Source: Variovorax sp. PBL-H6 (GTDB lineage: Bacteria > Pseudomonadota > Gammaproteobacteria > Burkholderiales > Burkholderiaceae_C). From it: 64,000 nt of DNA. The notes below the pieces were generated by a model. The model did not search any database. It was not told the DNA's origin and saw only the letters and a list, made by a program, of their open reading frames with translations. Of the stretch, positions 40,679 through 49,847 are shown piece by piece. The first letter of the stretch is position 1, and each line of letters starts with the position of its first letter. Made by a program: the position numbers and the translations under genes. The DNA is taken from assembly GCF_901827155.1 (NCBI RefSeq), contig NZ_LR594659.1, positions 434,001 through 498,000 of the forward strand. Direction: 5' to 3'.

Positions 40679-41767
40679 TCATGTATGCGAGCCAATGTTC
40701 CTGTCTATGGGTGCGCCCTTCGCCAGGCCCTGGCGGACGAACTCGCGCAGGTCGACCCGCGCGCCCTGGTGCCGGTCGGAATGACGCGCGGCCTCGACCA
40801 TGCCGAGGATCTCGATGCCGTAGTCCGCATCGAAATCCGGCTGGGGCCTGCCTCCGATCGCCTCTGCGAATCGCTCGAGTTCGTCCTGGAACATGTCGCC
40901 CGCGGCCACCGGAAGGCGCTCCGCCTGGTGGAAGGCCTGACCCTGGCGCTGCAGCGTCAGCGTGGCGGACTCGTGCAGCCGCCCGGCCGTCGGCCACAGG
41001 GTCTGGTCGATGCGGTAGTGCATGGTGGCGCGCGTGCCCACCACGCGAATGTCGAACACGCCCGCGGCGGTCCACGAGCTGCCGATGCTGCCCAGGGCAC
41101 CGCTCTCGAACACCAGCGACAGCAGCCACTGGTCTTCCACCTCCGGCCGCGCCGGCGATCTGCGGGCGGAGGTCGCGCCGACGCTGGCCACCGGACCGCC
41201 CAGGAAGCGCTGCACGTCCAGCTGGTGGATCGCGATCTGGCTCAGCGGACCGCCGGGCGCCTTGTCCTGGTACCAGCGCCAGTCCTCGCGCGTGAGGGAA
41301 AGGGCGCGCGGATTGAAGAAGTGGCCCTCGAGCAGGCAGAGGTCGCCCAGCTCGCCCGCATCGATGTGCTGCCGGATCGCCTGCACGCCCGCCAGCAGCT
41401 TGGCGCAATGGCCGACGAAGACGCGCACGCCCGCCGCCTCGCAGGCCGTGCGCAGGGACAGCGCCTCGTCCAGCCGCTGCGTGATCGGCTTCTCGATGTA
41501 GACGTGCTTGCCGGCCTCCGCGCAGCGCAGCGCGTATTCCAGGTGCAGCTCGTTCGGCACCGTGAGGATGATCCCTTGCAGCGCCGGGTCTGCGAGCAGA
41601 TCCTCCACCCGGTCCGGGCAGTCGATGCCGAAGTCGCTCGCAAAGCTCGCCCGGGTTCCGGCCGACCGGCTGAAGCCGCGCGTGATCCGGAGCTTGTCCG
41701 AGCTTGCCGCCGCGCGGGCCAGCACGCCCGCCCATTTGCCGAGTCCGATGATGCCCAGCTCGATCAT
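40679..41767 (-). CDS. Gfo/Idh/MocA family oxidoreductase
   Basis: This 362-residue dehydrogenase has IELGIIGLGKWAGVLARA (nucleotide binding), YIEKPITQRLDEA and the GGPLSQIAIHQLDVQRF segment with the family His. It is 55 nt past the LysR stop and 73 nt upstream of the Bug gene. It may act on a sugar-acid or similar compound. It is unlike the sugar-operon oxidoreductase at 6779 except in fold. Confidence 0.87.
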   Translation of the reverse strand: MIELGIIGLGKWAGVLARAAASSDKLRITRGFSRSAGTRASFASDFGIDCPDRVEDLLADPALQGIILTVPNELHLEYALRCAEAGKHVYIEKPITQRLDEALSLRTACEAAGVRVFVGHCAKLLAGVQAIRQHIDAGELGDLCLLEGHFFNPRALSLTREDWRWYQDKAPGGPLSQIAIHQLDVQRFLGGPVASVGATSARRSPARPEVEDQWLLSLVFESGALGSIGSSWTAAGVFDIRVVGTRATMHYRIDQTLWPTAGRLHESATLTLQRQGQAFHQAERLPVAAGDMFQDELERFAEAIGGRPQPDFDADYGIEILGMVEAARHSDRHQGARVDLREFVRQGLAKGAPIDRNIGSHT

Positions 41768-41822
41768 GTGCCTGGCCTTTCGTGAGTGAAGTGCATGTCG
41801 ATGGCGCGGGCCGTCGCGCCGG

Positions 41823-42734
41823 TCATTGCTTGAGCGACTCGGGCCGCTGCGCACCCGCGCCGCTTCGGTTCGCGGTGCGCACCATCTCGAGGATGACCTT
41901 CGCGGCAGGTGGCAGGCCGGTCCCGCGCCGCGTGAAGATGCAGGCGATGCGCCGCAACACAGGGCGGATCGGCACGGCCACCAGCGGCCCGGTGCGGCTG
42001 GCCATGCGCGTCGCGAGGATGGTGCCGAGGCGGGTCTTCGCCGCCATCTGCAACAACGCGTCGATCGAGTTGAGTTCGAGCTTCACCATCGGGCGGCAGG
42101 ACGCCTCCGCGAAGGCCGCATCGACCAACTTGCGCGAGACGAAGCTGCGCGGCAGCAGCGCGAGCGGCACCTCGCCGAGTTCGCCGAGGCCGATCGACTT
42201 CCGCCCGGCGAGCGGATGCTCCCGGACGACGATCAGCGCCAGCTCTTCCTCGAACATTTCCTCCAGTGCCACCAGCTCGCTGTGCGCGGGCCCGTAGGCC
42301 ACCCCGAAGGAAAGTTCGCCATCGCGCACCTGGCGCTCCAGTTCGGCCGTGGGCAGCTCCAGCACGTTCAGCTCGATGCCGGGGTACTCGGCCTGGAAGC
42401 GCGAGAGCACCGGCGGGAGAAGCGTGTTGGTGAACGACGAGACCACCCCGAAGGCCAGCCGTCCCTCGCGCAGCCCCTGGAAGGCGCGCACCGCGGCCTT
42501 GCCGTCCTCGGCCTCGCGCAGCGCGCGGCCGGCATAGGCGGTGAAGATCTCGCCGGCGCCAGTCAGCCGCACGCTGCGGGCACCGCGCTCGAACACCTCG
42601 CATCCCAGCTCGTCCTCGAGTTGGCGGATCTGGTGCGACAGCGTGGGCTGCGTGATGCACAACTCGTCGGCGGCGCGCGTGAAGCTGCCGAGCTTCACCA
42701 CGCTGACGAAGTAACGCAGGTGCCTCAGCTCCAT
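41823..42734 (-). CDS. LysR-family transcriptional regulator
   Basis: This 303-residue LTTR has the N-terminal helix-turn-helix SFTRAADELCITQPTLSHQIRQLE and a C-terminal effector domain beginning at GRLAFGVVSSF. It sits inside the strand run between the FAD oxidase and the Gfo/Idh gene, and may control either half of the cluster. It is a close relative in sequence pattern of the LysR at 51078-51980. Confidence 0.92.
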   Translation of the reverse strand: MELRHLRYFVSVVKLGSFTRAADELCITQPTLSHQIRQLEDELGCEVFERGARSVRLTGAGEIFTAYAGRALREAEDGKAAVRAFQGLREGRLAFGVVSSFTNTLLPPVLSRFQAEYPGIELNVLELPTAELERQVRDGELSFGVAYGPAHSELVALEEMFEEELALIVVREHPLAGRKSIGLGELGEVPLALLPRSFVSRKLVDAAFAEASCRPMVKLELNSIDALLQMAAKTRLGTILATRMASRTGPLVAVPIRPVLRRIACIFTRRGTGLPPAAKVILEMVRTANRSGAGAQRPESLKQ

Positions 42735-42808
42735 CGTCGGCTCCGTCGGGGCCTGTCACGGCGCTGCATCGGCCTGGCCGGCAGACCCGCCCGCGCCGGA
42801 TGGCCGCG

Positions 42809-44221
42809 TCATAGCACCTTGCCCGGGTTCATCAGCCCCCGCGGGTCCAGTGCCTGCTTGATCGTGCGCATCAGCTCGATCTCGATCGCGCTCTTGTAGC
42901 GCACCAGCTCGGCACGCTTGGCCTGCCCGACGCCATGCTCGGCGCTGAAGCTTCCGTTGAAGCGCTCCACCACCGGGTAGACCGCTTCCGAGACGCCGCG
43001 CGGCCAGTCGGCTCCATCGGGCGGCGAGGTCGCGTTGAAGTGCAGGTTGCCGTCTCCCAGGTGGCCGAAGCAGAGCATCTCGGCGCCCGGATGCCGCGCC
43101 GCCAGTTCCTCGGCAGCGGCCTCGATGAACGCCGGCACGTCCGCGGTCGCGACCGCGATGTCGGAACGGAACGCCGGTCCGTTTGCGACCGTGGCCTCGG
43201 GGATCGTCTCGCGCAGCCGCCACAGGCCGTCGGCCTGCGCCATCGTGCCCGCCACGATCGCGTCGTCCGCGTCGCCGGCGGCCAGCGCGTCCGCCAGGAC
43301 CTGCTCCAGGCCCTCGCGCAGTGTCGCCTCCTCGCCGCCGCCCGCCAGCTGCATCAGCACGTACCAGGCGTGCCGCTGCTCGAAGGGGTCGCGTTCGCCG
43401 CGATGCCGCACCACCAGGTCCAGGCACTTGCGGCCGATCAGCTCGAACGCGCTCAGGTGCGTGCCGCAGGCCCCCTGCAAGCGGGCGAGCAGGCGCACCG
43501 CGGCGGCGGGATCGGCAACGCCGACGAATGCCGTCGCGCTGCTCGGCGCCGCCGGATGCAGCTTGAGCACGGCGCGCGTCACGATGCCGAGCGTTCCCTC
43601 GGCGCCGATGAAAAGGTGCTTGAGGTCGTAGCCCCGGTTGTCCTTGCGCAGGCCGCGCAGTCCGTCCCACACGCGGCCGTCCGGCAGCACGACCTCGAGG
43701 CCGAGCACCAGGTCGCGCGTGTTGCCGTAGCGCAGCACGTTGATGCCGCCGGCGTTGGTCGAGATATTGCCGCCGATCTGGCAGCTGCCCTGCGCGGCCA
43801 GGCTCAACGGGAACAGGCGGCCGGCCTCCAGCGCCGCCTGCTGCGCCACCTGCAGCACGCAGCCCGCCTGCAGCGTCATGGTGAGGTTCAGCGGATCGAC
43901 CGACAGCACACGGTTCATGCGCGACAGCGAGAGCACCACCGCTTGCCCGCTCTCGTCCGGCACGGCACCGCCGCACATGCCGGTATTGCCGCCCTGCGGC
44001 ACGACCGCCACGCCCGCCTCTGCGCAGAGCCCGACGACGCGCGAGACTTCATCGGTCGATCCGGGCCGCACCACCGCCAGCGCACGGCCCGAATAGGCGC
44101 CGCGCCAGTCGGTGACGAAAGGCACCTGCTCGTCCGGCGCGGTCAGCACGTTGCGCGGCCCGACCACGCCGGCCAGCGCGTCCTTCAATCGATCGGTCAC
44201 CTGTTCGTCCTCTCTCGTCAT
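42809..44221 (-). CDS. FAD-binding oxidase (GlcD/LDH4 family)
   Basis: This 470-residue flavoprotein has the FAD-binding blocks VVPQGGNTGMCGG and SCQIGGNISTNAGG and a C-terminal cap ending FGHLGDGNLHFN and AEHGVGQAKRAEL, with the His residues of the family. It oxidises a 2-hydroxy acid such as glycolate or lactate or a relative. The start overlaps the permease stop as ATGA. It is a strong pointer to a hydroxy-acid intermediate. Confidence 0.92.
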   Translation of the reverse strand: MTREDEQVTDRLKDALAGVVGPRNVLTAPDEQVPFVTDWRGAYSGRALAVVRPGSTDEVSRVVGLCAEAGVAVVPQGGNTGMCGGAVPDESGQAVVLSLSRMNRVLSVDPLNLTMTLQAGCVLQVAQQAALEAGRLFPLSLAAQGSCQIGGNISTNAGGINVLRYGNTRDLVLGLEVVLPDGRVWDGLRGLRKDNRGYDLKHLFIGAEGTLGIVTRAVLKLHPAAPSSATAFVGVADPAAAVRLLARLQGACGTHLSAFELIGRKCLDLVVRHRGERDPFEQRHAWYVLMQLAGGGEEATLREGLEQVLADALAAGDADDAIVAGTMAQADGLWRLRETIPEATVANGPAFRSDIAVATADVPAFIEAAAEELAARHPGAEMLCFGHLGDGNLHFNATSPPDGADWPRGVSEAVYPVVERFNGSFSAEHGVGQAKRAELVRYKSAIEIELMRTIKQALDPRGLMNPGKVL

Positions 44222-45021
44222 TCGCGCCTGGCGCCCATGCCCCAACGCTCGATGGTCGCCGCTTCCAGCCGCTGGAAGACGAATCGCTCGAACAGCACGC
44301 CCAGGATGCCGATCAGCAGCAGTGCCGCGAGCATCACGCTGGCATTGAGGAATTCCTTGGCATCGAAGATCACCTTGCCCAATCCCCATTCCGGACTGGC
44401 CAGCAGCTCGCCGCCGATCACCGCGATCCACGCGCGGCCGAAGGACAGGCGCAGGCCGGTGATCAGGTAAGGCAGCGTGCCCGGCATGACGACCTTGACG
44501 AGCAGCGCGACGGGACCGGCGTTCATCACGGTCGCGGCGCGCAGCCACAAGGGGTTGACGGCCCGCACGCCCATCCACACGTTGAACAGCAGCGGGAAGA
44601 GCGCGGCGTACACCACCACCGCCACGGTCGCCGTGTTGCCGATGCCGAACCAGAGCACCACCAGCGGCACCCACGCCAGCGACGGGATCGGCAGCAGCAC
44701 GTTGAGCGGCGCGCGCAGCAGGTTCTCCCAGCCGGGGTAGCGGCCCATCAGCACCGCCATCGGCACCGCCACGGCGGTGGCGATGCCCATGCCCACGAAC
44801 ACGCGCAGCAGCGTGGCGCCGGTGTGCCTGGCCAGGCTGCCGTCCGCCAGCGAAGCGCCGAGCGATTGGAGGATGGCCGCCAGCGGCGGCGTGATCGCCG
44901 GGGAGTACATGCCGCTGCGCGCGAAGTATTCCCAGGCGCACAGCAGGACCACCGCGCCTGTGACGCGGCGCAGCAGCCGGCCCATGCCCTGGCTGCCGCC
45001 GGCCGAGAGAGTGGAGTTCAT
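44218..45021 (-). CDS. ABC transporter permease (SsuC/TauC type)
   Basis: This 267-residue inner-membrane permease has about six hydrophobic helices and the EAA-type loop VMNAGPVALLVKVVMPGTLPYLITGL. It belongs to the nitrate/sulfonate/taurine class. It follows the next permease gene after 7 nt, so the importer has two different permeases forming a heterodimer. The ATPase and binding protein lie upstream in the same operon. Confidence 0.9.
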   Translation of the reverse strand: MNSTLSAGGSQGMGRLLRRVTGAVVLLCAWEYFARSGMYSPAITPPLAAILQSLGASLADGSLARHTGATLLRVFVGMGIATAVAVPMAVLMGRYPGWENLLRAPLNVLLPIPSLAWVPLVVLWFGIGNTATVAVVVYAALFPLLFNVWMGVRAVNPLWLRAATVMNAGPVALLVKVVMPGTLPYLITGLRLSFGRAWIAVIGGELLASPEWGLGKVIFDAKEFLNASVMLAALLLIGILGVLFERFVFQRLEAATIERWGMGARRE

Positions 45022-45028
45022 GTTTCGT

Positions 45029-45862
45029 TCAAGCCTTGATCATTCCCCAGCGCACCACGGTGCGCCGTTCGAGCCGTTCGAACAGCTGCTTTTCGAGCAG
45101 CACCCCGATCACGCCGATCACCGCGATGGTGGCGAGCATCACGTCGGTGTTGAGGAACTGCTGCGAGCCGAAGATCAGCCACCCGAGGCCCCGATCGACC
45201 GACATCAGCATCTCCACCGCGATCAGGATGCGCCATGCGCCGGCCAGCCCGAGGCGCAGACCCGACAGCACCGAGGGCAGCGCGGCGGGCAGCACCACCT
45301 TCAGGAACATCGCCGCGTCGCCGGCGCCCATCACGGTGGCCGAGCGTACCCAGATCGGCTTCACGCCCTTGACGCCGCGCCAGGTGTTGATGATGACCGT
45401 GAAGCACGATGCGACGCCGACCAGCAGGATCGCCGGCACGTCGCCGAGGCCGAACCACAGCACGAAGAGCGGTGCGTAGGCGATGCCGGGAATCGGATAC
45501 ATGAAGCTCACCACCGGCAGCAGCAGGTCTTCGGCCCAGGGGTGACGGCCCATCAGCAGGCCGAGCGTCACGCCCACCGCCGCCGCGAGCAGAAAGCCCA
45601 TCGCGAGCCGGTACAGGGTCGCGACGACCGAGGCCAGCAGCGTGCCGTTCGCGGTGATGCGGACCAGCGCGCTGCCGATGGCCTCCAGCGTCGGGAACAG
45701 CTTGGCCGGGAAGATGCCCGCGCGCGCGACCGCCTCCCAGGCCACGGCGGCCAGCACGAAGAGCGCGATCGACGCCGCCCAGGTCCGCAGCGGCAGGGCG
45801 GGCGTCGTGGCGCGGCGCCGCGGCGGAAGGGTCGCGGCGGGCGGGGCACCCACCGCGCTCAT
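45029..45862 (-). CDS. ABC transporter permease (SsuC/TauC type), second subunit
   Basis: This 277-residue permease has the same architecture as its neighbour, including VMGAGDAAMFLKVVLPAALPSVLSGL. The N-terminus is Pro/Arg-rich and cytoplasmic. Its ATG overlaps the binding-protein stop as ATGA. The pair probably arose by duplication, because their EAA loops are similar. Confidence 0.9.
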   Translation of the reverse strand: MSAVGAPPAATLPPRRRATTPALPLRTWAASIALFVLAAVAWEAVARAGIFPAKLFPTLEAIGSALVRITANGTLLASVVATLYRLAMGFLLAAAVGVTLGLLMGRHPWAEDLLLPVVSFMYPIPGIAYAPLFVLWFGLGDVPAILLVGVASCFTVIINTWRGVKGVKPIWVRSATVMGAGDAAMFLKVVLPAALPSVLSGLRLGLAGAWRILIAVEMLMSVDRGLGWLIFGSQQFLNTDVMLATIAVIGVIGVLLEKQLFERLERRTVVRWGMIKA

Positions 45863-46845
45863 GCCCGGGCCGCTTCAGCGGCGGTGCGGGTTTCGAGCAC
45901 CCGTTTCCAGTCGGGCGCGGCGTCGATCTGCTTCTGCTTCACCAGGTCGGCCGCGCTCTCGTCGAGGTACTGGACCAGGTTGGGGCGATAGCTCGCGTCG
46001 GCGTCGACCTTCGACAGCATCCGGGCCACCACCGGCTCCTTGATATCCATGCCTTGCGACTTGAAATGGTTGAAGACGATCTGCGTGGCGCGTTTCGGGT
46101 CCTTCTCGAGGATCCTGGCCGCGGCCAGCCAGCCGCGCATGAACTTGACGAGTTCGGGCTGCCGCTTGTCCACCACCGCGCGGTTGGCCGAGAGGAAGAC
46201 CGGCTGCATGTCGAAGTCAGCGTAGTCGACCAGCACCGTGCCGATGCCCTCCACCTCGGCGATCGACGGGAACGGCTCGACGCCCGCGAAGGCATCCACC
46301 GACTTGCTGACCAGCGAGGCCACCTGGTTCTGGAACGACACGTTGACGCCCTGCACGTCGGCCTTGCCGAGGCCGTACTTCGCCAGGATCTTGTTCTGGA
46401 ACACGCTGTCGGTGGCGGAGCCGAGCTGCGACGCGACGCGCTTGCCCTTCAGGTCGGCGATGGTCTTGATGCCGCTGTCCTTGGCCGCCACCACCGCGTT
46501 CGTGCGCCCGGCGTACATGCAGGCGGCCAGTGCCAGCATGTCGCTCTTGGCCGCGCCCACGATGAAGGGCGTGGCGCCCAGCACGCCGACATCCACCCGG
46601 CCGGACACCATCGCATCGCGCGTGCTCTTGCCGTCCGCGAACTGCAGCAGCTGCACGTTGGCGCCCGCCGCTTCGAAGGTCTTCTCCGCCGCCGCGATCA
46701 TCGCGATCGCGCCCCACGAGGTGTTCTGGTAGCCGACGCGGATAGGCGTGCCCTGCGCCAGTGCCGGCGTTGCCAGCAGCGGACCGGTGGCGGCGAGCGC
46801 CCCGATCGCGGCGAGCACCTGGCGTCTCTGGATGTCCTTGGTCAT
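45859..46845 (-). CDS. ABC substrate-binding protein (SsuA/NMT1 type)
   Basis: This 328-residue protein starts at the ATG behind GAAGGAGAC. It has a twin-Arg-like IQRRQVLAAIGALAATG signal sequence cut near ALA. The mature domain has IRVGYQNTSWGAIAMIAAAEKTFEA, the start common to nitrate/taurine/thiamine-precursor binders. The compound bound is unknown; aromatic or sulfonate-like acids are typical for the class. Confidence 0.9.
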   Translation of the reverse strand: MTKDIQRRQVLAAIGALAATGPLLATPALAQGTPIRVGYQNTSWGAIAMIAAAEKTFEAAGANVQLLQFADGKSTRDAMVSGRVDVGVLGATPFIVGAAKSDMLALAACMYAGRTNAVVAAKDSGIKTIADLKGKRVASQLGSATDSVFQNKILAKYGLGKADVQGVNVSFQNQVASLVSKSVDAFAGVEPFPSIAEVEGIGTVLVDYADFDMQPVFLSANRAVVDKRQPELVKFMRGWLAAARILEKDPKRATQIVFNHFKSQGMDIKEPVVARMLSKVDADASYRPNLVQYLDESAADLVKQKQIDAAPDWKRVLETRTAAEAARA

Positions 46846-46897
46846 GCGCTTGTCTCCTTCGTTGTTGATGGAACCGATGCCGCGGCGCGGGCGACCT

Positions 46898-47647
46898 TCA
46901 GTGCACGCCGAGCGCGGCGGATATCTCCCGCTGCGCCTCGATGAACTCGGGCGCAAGCGGATCGCGCGGGCGCGGCAGCGTCAGGCGGAACTCGGCCTTC
47001 AGCTTGCCCGGGTGCGCCGCCAGCACGATCACCCGGTCGGCCAGGTAGACCGCTTCGGAGATGTTGTGGGTGACGTAGACCACGGTCTTGCGCGTCTTCT
47101 GCCAGATGTCCGTCACCAGCCGCTGCATCTCCTCGCGCGTCATGGCGTCGAGCGCGGCGAAAGGCTCGTCCATGAGCAGCACGCCGGGGTTGTAGGCCAG
47201 CGCGCGGGCGATCGCGACGCGCTGCTGCATGCCGCCGGACAACTCGTGCGGAAAGGCGTCCGCGAACTTGGTCAGCCCGACCAGCCGCAGGAATTCCATG
47301 GCCGTTTCGCGCCGCTCGGCCGTCGGGATCTTCCGCATCTCCAGCCCGAATTCGACGTTGCGCCGCGCGGTGCGCCATGGGAAGAGCTGCGCGAAGTCCT
47401 GGAACACCACGCCGCGATTGCTGCCCGCGTCATCGCTGCCATCGCCGATGCGGATGGTGCCCTGCGTCGGATGCAGGAAGCCGACGATCATGTTCATGAT
47501 GGTCGTCTTGCCGCAGCCGCTCGGGCCGAGCACGCAGACGAATTCGGCGGGCGCGACCTGGAGCGACACATCGTCCACCGCGAGCACCTCGCGGCCGGCG
47601 GACTGGTAGCGGTAGGACACGTGCTCGATTGCGATCGCTTCTGCCAT
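46898..47647 (-). CDS. ABC transporter ATP-binding protein (SsuB/TauB type)
   Basis: This 249-residue ATPase has Walker A GPSGCGKTT, signature LSGGMQQR and Walker B VLLMDEPFAALD. It belongs to the nitrate/sulfonate/taurine class and powers the two adjacent permeases. The ATG at 47647 follows the GGAGACAGCC ribosome binding site. A short gap of 61 nt separates it from the upstream SDR gene. Confidence 0.93.
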   Translation of the reverse strand: MAEAIAIEHVSYRYQSAGREVLAVDDVSLQVAPAEFVCVLGPSGCGKTTIMNMIVGFLHPTQGTIRIGDGSDDAGSNRGVVFQDFAQLFPWRTARRNVEFGLEMRKIPTAERRETAMEFLRLVGLTKFADAFPHELSGGMQQRVAIARALAYNPGVLLMDEPFAALDAMTREEMQRLVTDIWQKTRKTVVYVTHNISEAVYLADRVIVLAAHPGKLKAEFRLTLPRPRDPLAPEFIEAQREISAALGVH

Positions 47648-47708
47648 GCTGGCTGTCTCCTGTTGTTCGATGCCGATTGCCGGCGGGGCGCCCGCAACGC
47701 GCGGCGGC

Positions 47709-48440
47709 TCACTGCCCGCCGGTGCCCGTGATGCTGGTGCCTCCGCAGACGAAGAGCGACTGCCCGGTGATGAAGCCGCTGCGCTCGTCGAGCAGGAAGC
47801 CCACCGCATGCGCGACATCGCCGGGCTCGCCGACGCGGCCGACCAGGATGTTCTCGACAACGGTCTGCCGCTGCACGCTGCCGAACGGATGCCCTCGGTT
47901 GAAATGCGTGGTGGCGACCGGGCCGGGCAGCACGGCGTTGACCGTGATGCCGTGCGCCCCGGTCTCGATGGCAACGGTGCGCGTCAGGCCGAGCAGGCCG
48001 GCCTTGGCCGACGCGTAGACGCTGCGCGCCGACTTGCCCAGCACCGCCCGCGAGGAGATGTTGACGATGCGCCCGAAGCCGCGCTCCTTCATGCCCGGCA
48101 CCAGCGCCTGGGTGAGCAGCAAGGCCGCGCCAAGGGTGATGTCGGTCACGTAGCGCAGCTCGTCGATGGTGGCGTCCATCAGCAGCGCCGGGCAGTTGGC
48201 GCCGGCGTTGTTCACCAGCGAATCGACCGCATGGCGCTCGGCGATGCGGCGGCCCGCTTCGCGCGTGGCCGCCATGTCGGACAGGTCCGCCGGGTAGAAC
48301 ACGAGCCGCGGATGGCTCTCCCGCGGCGCAGAACGCTGCACGGCGATGACGGTCATGCCGTCTGCCAGCAGCTTCTGCGCGACGGCCTCGCCGATGCCCG
48401 AGCTGGCACCGGTGACCACGACGACGCGATCGCGGCTCAC
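47709..48440 (-). CDS. Short-chain dehydrogenase/reductase
   Basis: This 243-residue SDR has TGASSGIGEAVA, NNAGAN, NISSRA and YASAKAG. The start is GTG, overlapping the amidohydrolase stop as GTGA, so it is co-translated. It is more similar in the active site to FabG-type reductases than to the SDR at 34180. It likely oxidises an alcohol intermediate. Confidence 0.9.
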   Translation of the reverse strand: MSRDRVVVVTGASSGIGEAVAQKLLADGMTVIAVQRSAPRESHPRLVFYPADLSDMAATREAGRRIAERHAVDSLVNNAGANCPALLMDATIDELRYVTDITLGAALLLTQALVPGMKERGFGRIVNISSRAVLGKSARSVYASAKAGLLGLTRTVAIETGAHGITVNAVLPGPVATTHFNRGHPFGSVQRQTVVENILVGRVGEPGDVAHAVGFLLDERSGFITGQSLFVCGGTSITGTGGQ

Positions 48441-49804
48441 AGGTAGTCCACGATCTTCCAGCTGCCGGGCTCGGCGTTCACCACGTTCTTGGTCGACTTG
48501 CCCGGCCGGCGGTCGGCATACACCCTGCCTTCCTTCATCACGATCTGGATGTTCTTCTTGTCCTGCAGGCAGCGGATGTCCTGGAGCGGGTCGCCGCCGA
48601 CTGCGACCAGGTCGGCGATCTTGCCGACCTCGAGCGAGCCGATGTCCTTGTCGAGCTTGATCGCGCGTGCCGCATTGATGGTCGCCGTCTGCAGCGCGTG
48701 CATGGGCTTCATGCCGAGGTCGACGTAGAGCGCAAGCTCGGACGCATTGGTGCCCATCTCGGGGTCGAAGCCCATGTCGGTGCCCATCGCGATGTTCACG
48801 CCGGCCTTGTACATGGTCTGGAAGGTCTCGAAGCAGTTGTGCTGCAGGCCCTTCATCTTCTTCAGCACGAACTGCGAGGTGCCCTGCTCGCGACGCAGGT
48901 CGATGGCATGGTCGGTGCGATGCGACAGCGTGGGCGTGACATAGGTGCCGGTCTTCACGATGGCGTCGACGCTCTCGCTGTCGCAGAACACCATGTGCTC
49001 GATGGTGTCGGCGCCGGCCTTCAGGGCCATGCGCTGGGCCTGCGGCGTGAAGCAGTGCACCGCGAGGATCTTGTGGAAGGCGTGGGCCTCGTCGGCAAGG
49101 GCGTCCAGTTCCTCCTGCGTCATGTTGCGAATGTCCGGCTCCTCCTTGTCGGTGCCGCCGCCGCCCGAGGCGCAGGTCTTGATGACGTCGCAGCCCTGCA
49201 GCAGGTTGGTGCGGGCGAGCTTGCGCAGCTCCCAGGGGCCGTCGGCGGTCTGGAAGCCGATGCGCAACGCGGCGCGCGGCTGGATCAGGTCGAGGTGCGA
49301 ACCGGTGATCGAGGTGAATGCCGCGACCAGCATGCGCGGCCCCTCGACGATGCCCATCTCGATCGCGTCCCGGATGGCGCAGGCCTCGCGCACCAGCAGC
49401 CCGCGCGATGCCGACAAGCCCATGTCGCGCAGCGTCGTGAAGCCCATGTCGAAACACAGCTGCGCATGGAAGAGCCCGTACATCTGCTGCAGCTCGGGCG
49501 TGATCTCCCACTGCGCCACCCGGAAGTTGTGGAAGGTGAGGCAGTTGAACATCATGGTGTGCAGGTGCACGTCCAGCATGCCGGGGATGAGGGTCGCGGA
49601 GCCGCAGTCCAGCACCTCGGCGTGGTCAGGGACGCGGATCGAATGCTTGTTGCCGATCTGCTTGATGCGGCCGTCTTCGATCACGATCACCGGGTCGTCC
49701 ACCGGGTCGGCGCCGGTGCAGTCGATCATTTTCTTGCCGGTGACGTAGCGGATCCCGGTCTGCGCGGGCGTGGTCGACTGGACGACGGAGGCGTTCAAGC
49801 TCAT
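48437..49804 (-). CDS. Amidohydrolase family protein (prolidase-like group)
   Basis: This 455-residue metal-dependent hydrolase has DVHLHTMM near the N-terminus of the barrel, a probable carbamylated Lys in CDVIKTCASGGGG, AVHCFTPQ, IEHM and an Asp in MGTDMGFDPEMG. The overall pattern matches the Xaa-Pro dipeptidase/imidazolonepropionase-like group that cleaves amide bonds. The start at 49804 is preferred over a longer frame. The CobW GTPase lies 43 nt upstream, suggesting supply of metal to this enzyme. Confidence 0.9.
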   Translation of the reverse strand: MSLNASVVQSTTPAQTGIRYVTGKKMIDCTGADPVDDPVIVIEDGRIKQIGNKHSIRVPDHAEVLDCGSATLIPGMLDVHLHTMMFNCLTFHNFRVAQWEITPELQQMYGLFHAQLCFDMGFTTLRDMGLSASRGLLVREACAIRDAIEMGIVEGPRMLVAAFTSITGSHLDLIQPRAALRIGFQTADGPWELRKLARTNLLQGCDVIKTCASGGGGTDKEEPDIRNMTQEELDALADEAHAFHKILAVHCFTPQAQRMALKAGADTIEHMVFCDSESVDAIVKTGTYVTPTLSHRTDHAIDLRREQGTSQFVLKKMKGLQHNCFETFQTMYKAGVNIAMGTDMGFDPEMGTNASELALYVDLGMKPMHALQTATINAARAIKLDKDIGSLEVGKIADLVAVGGDPLQDIRCLQDKKNIQIVMKEGRVYADRRPGKSTKNVVNAEPGSWKIVDYL

Positions 49805-49847
49805 GGCGGCTGGCTCTTTCTCGTGCGTGGAAAAACGGATCGGAAAT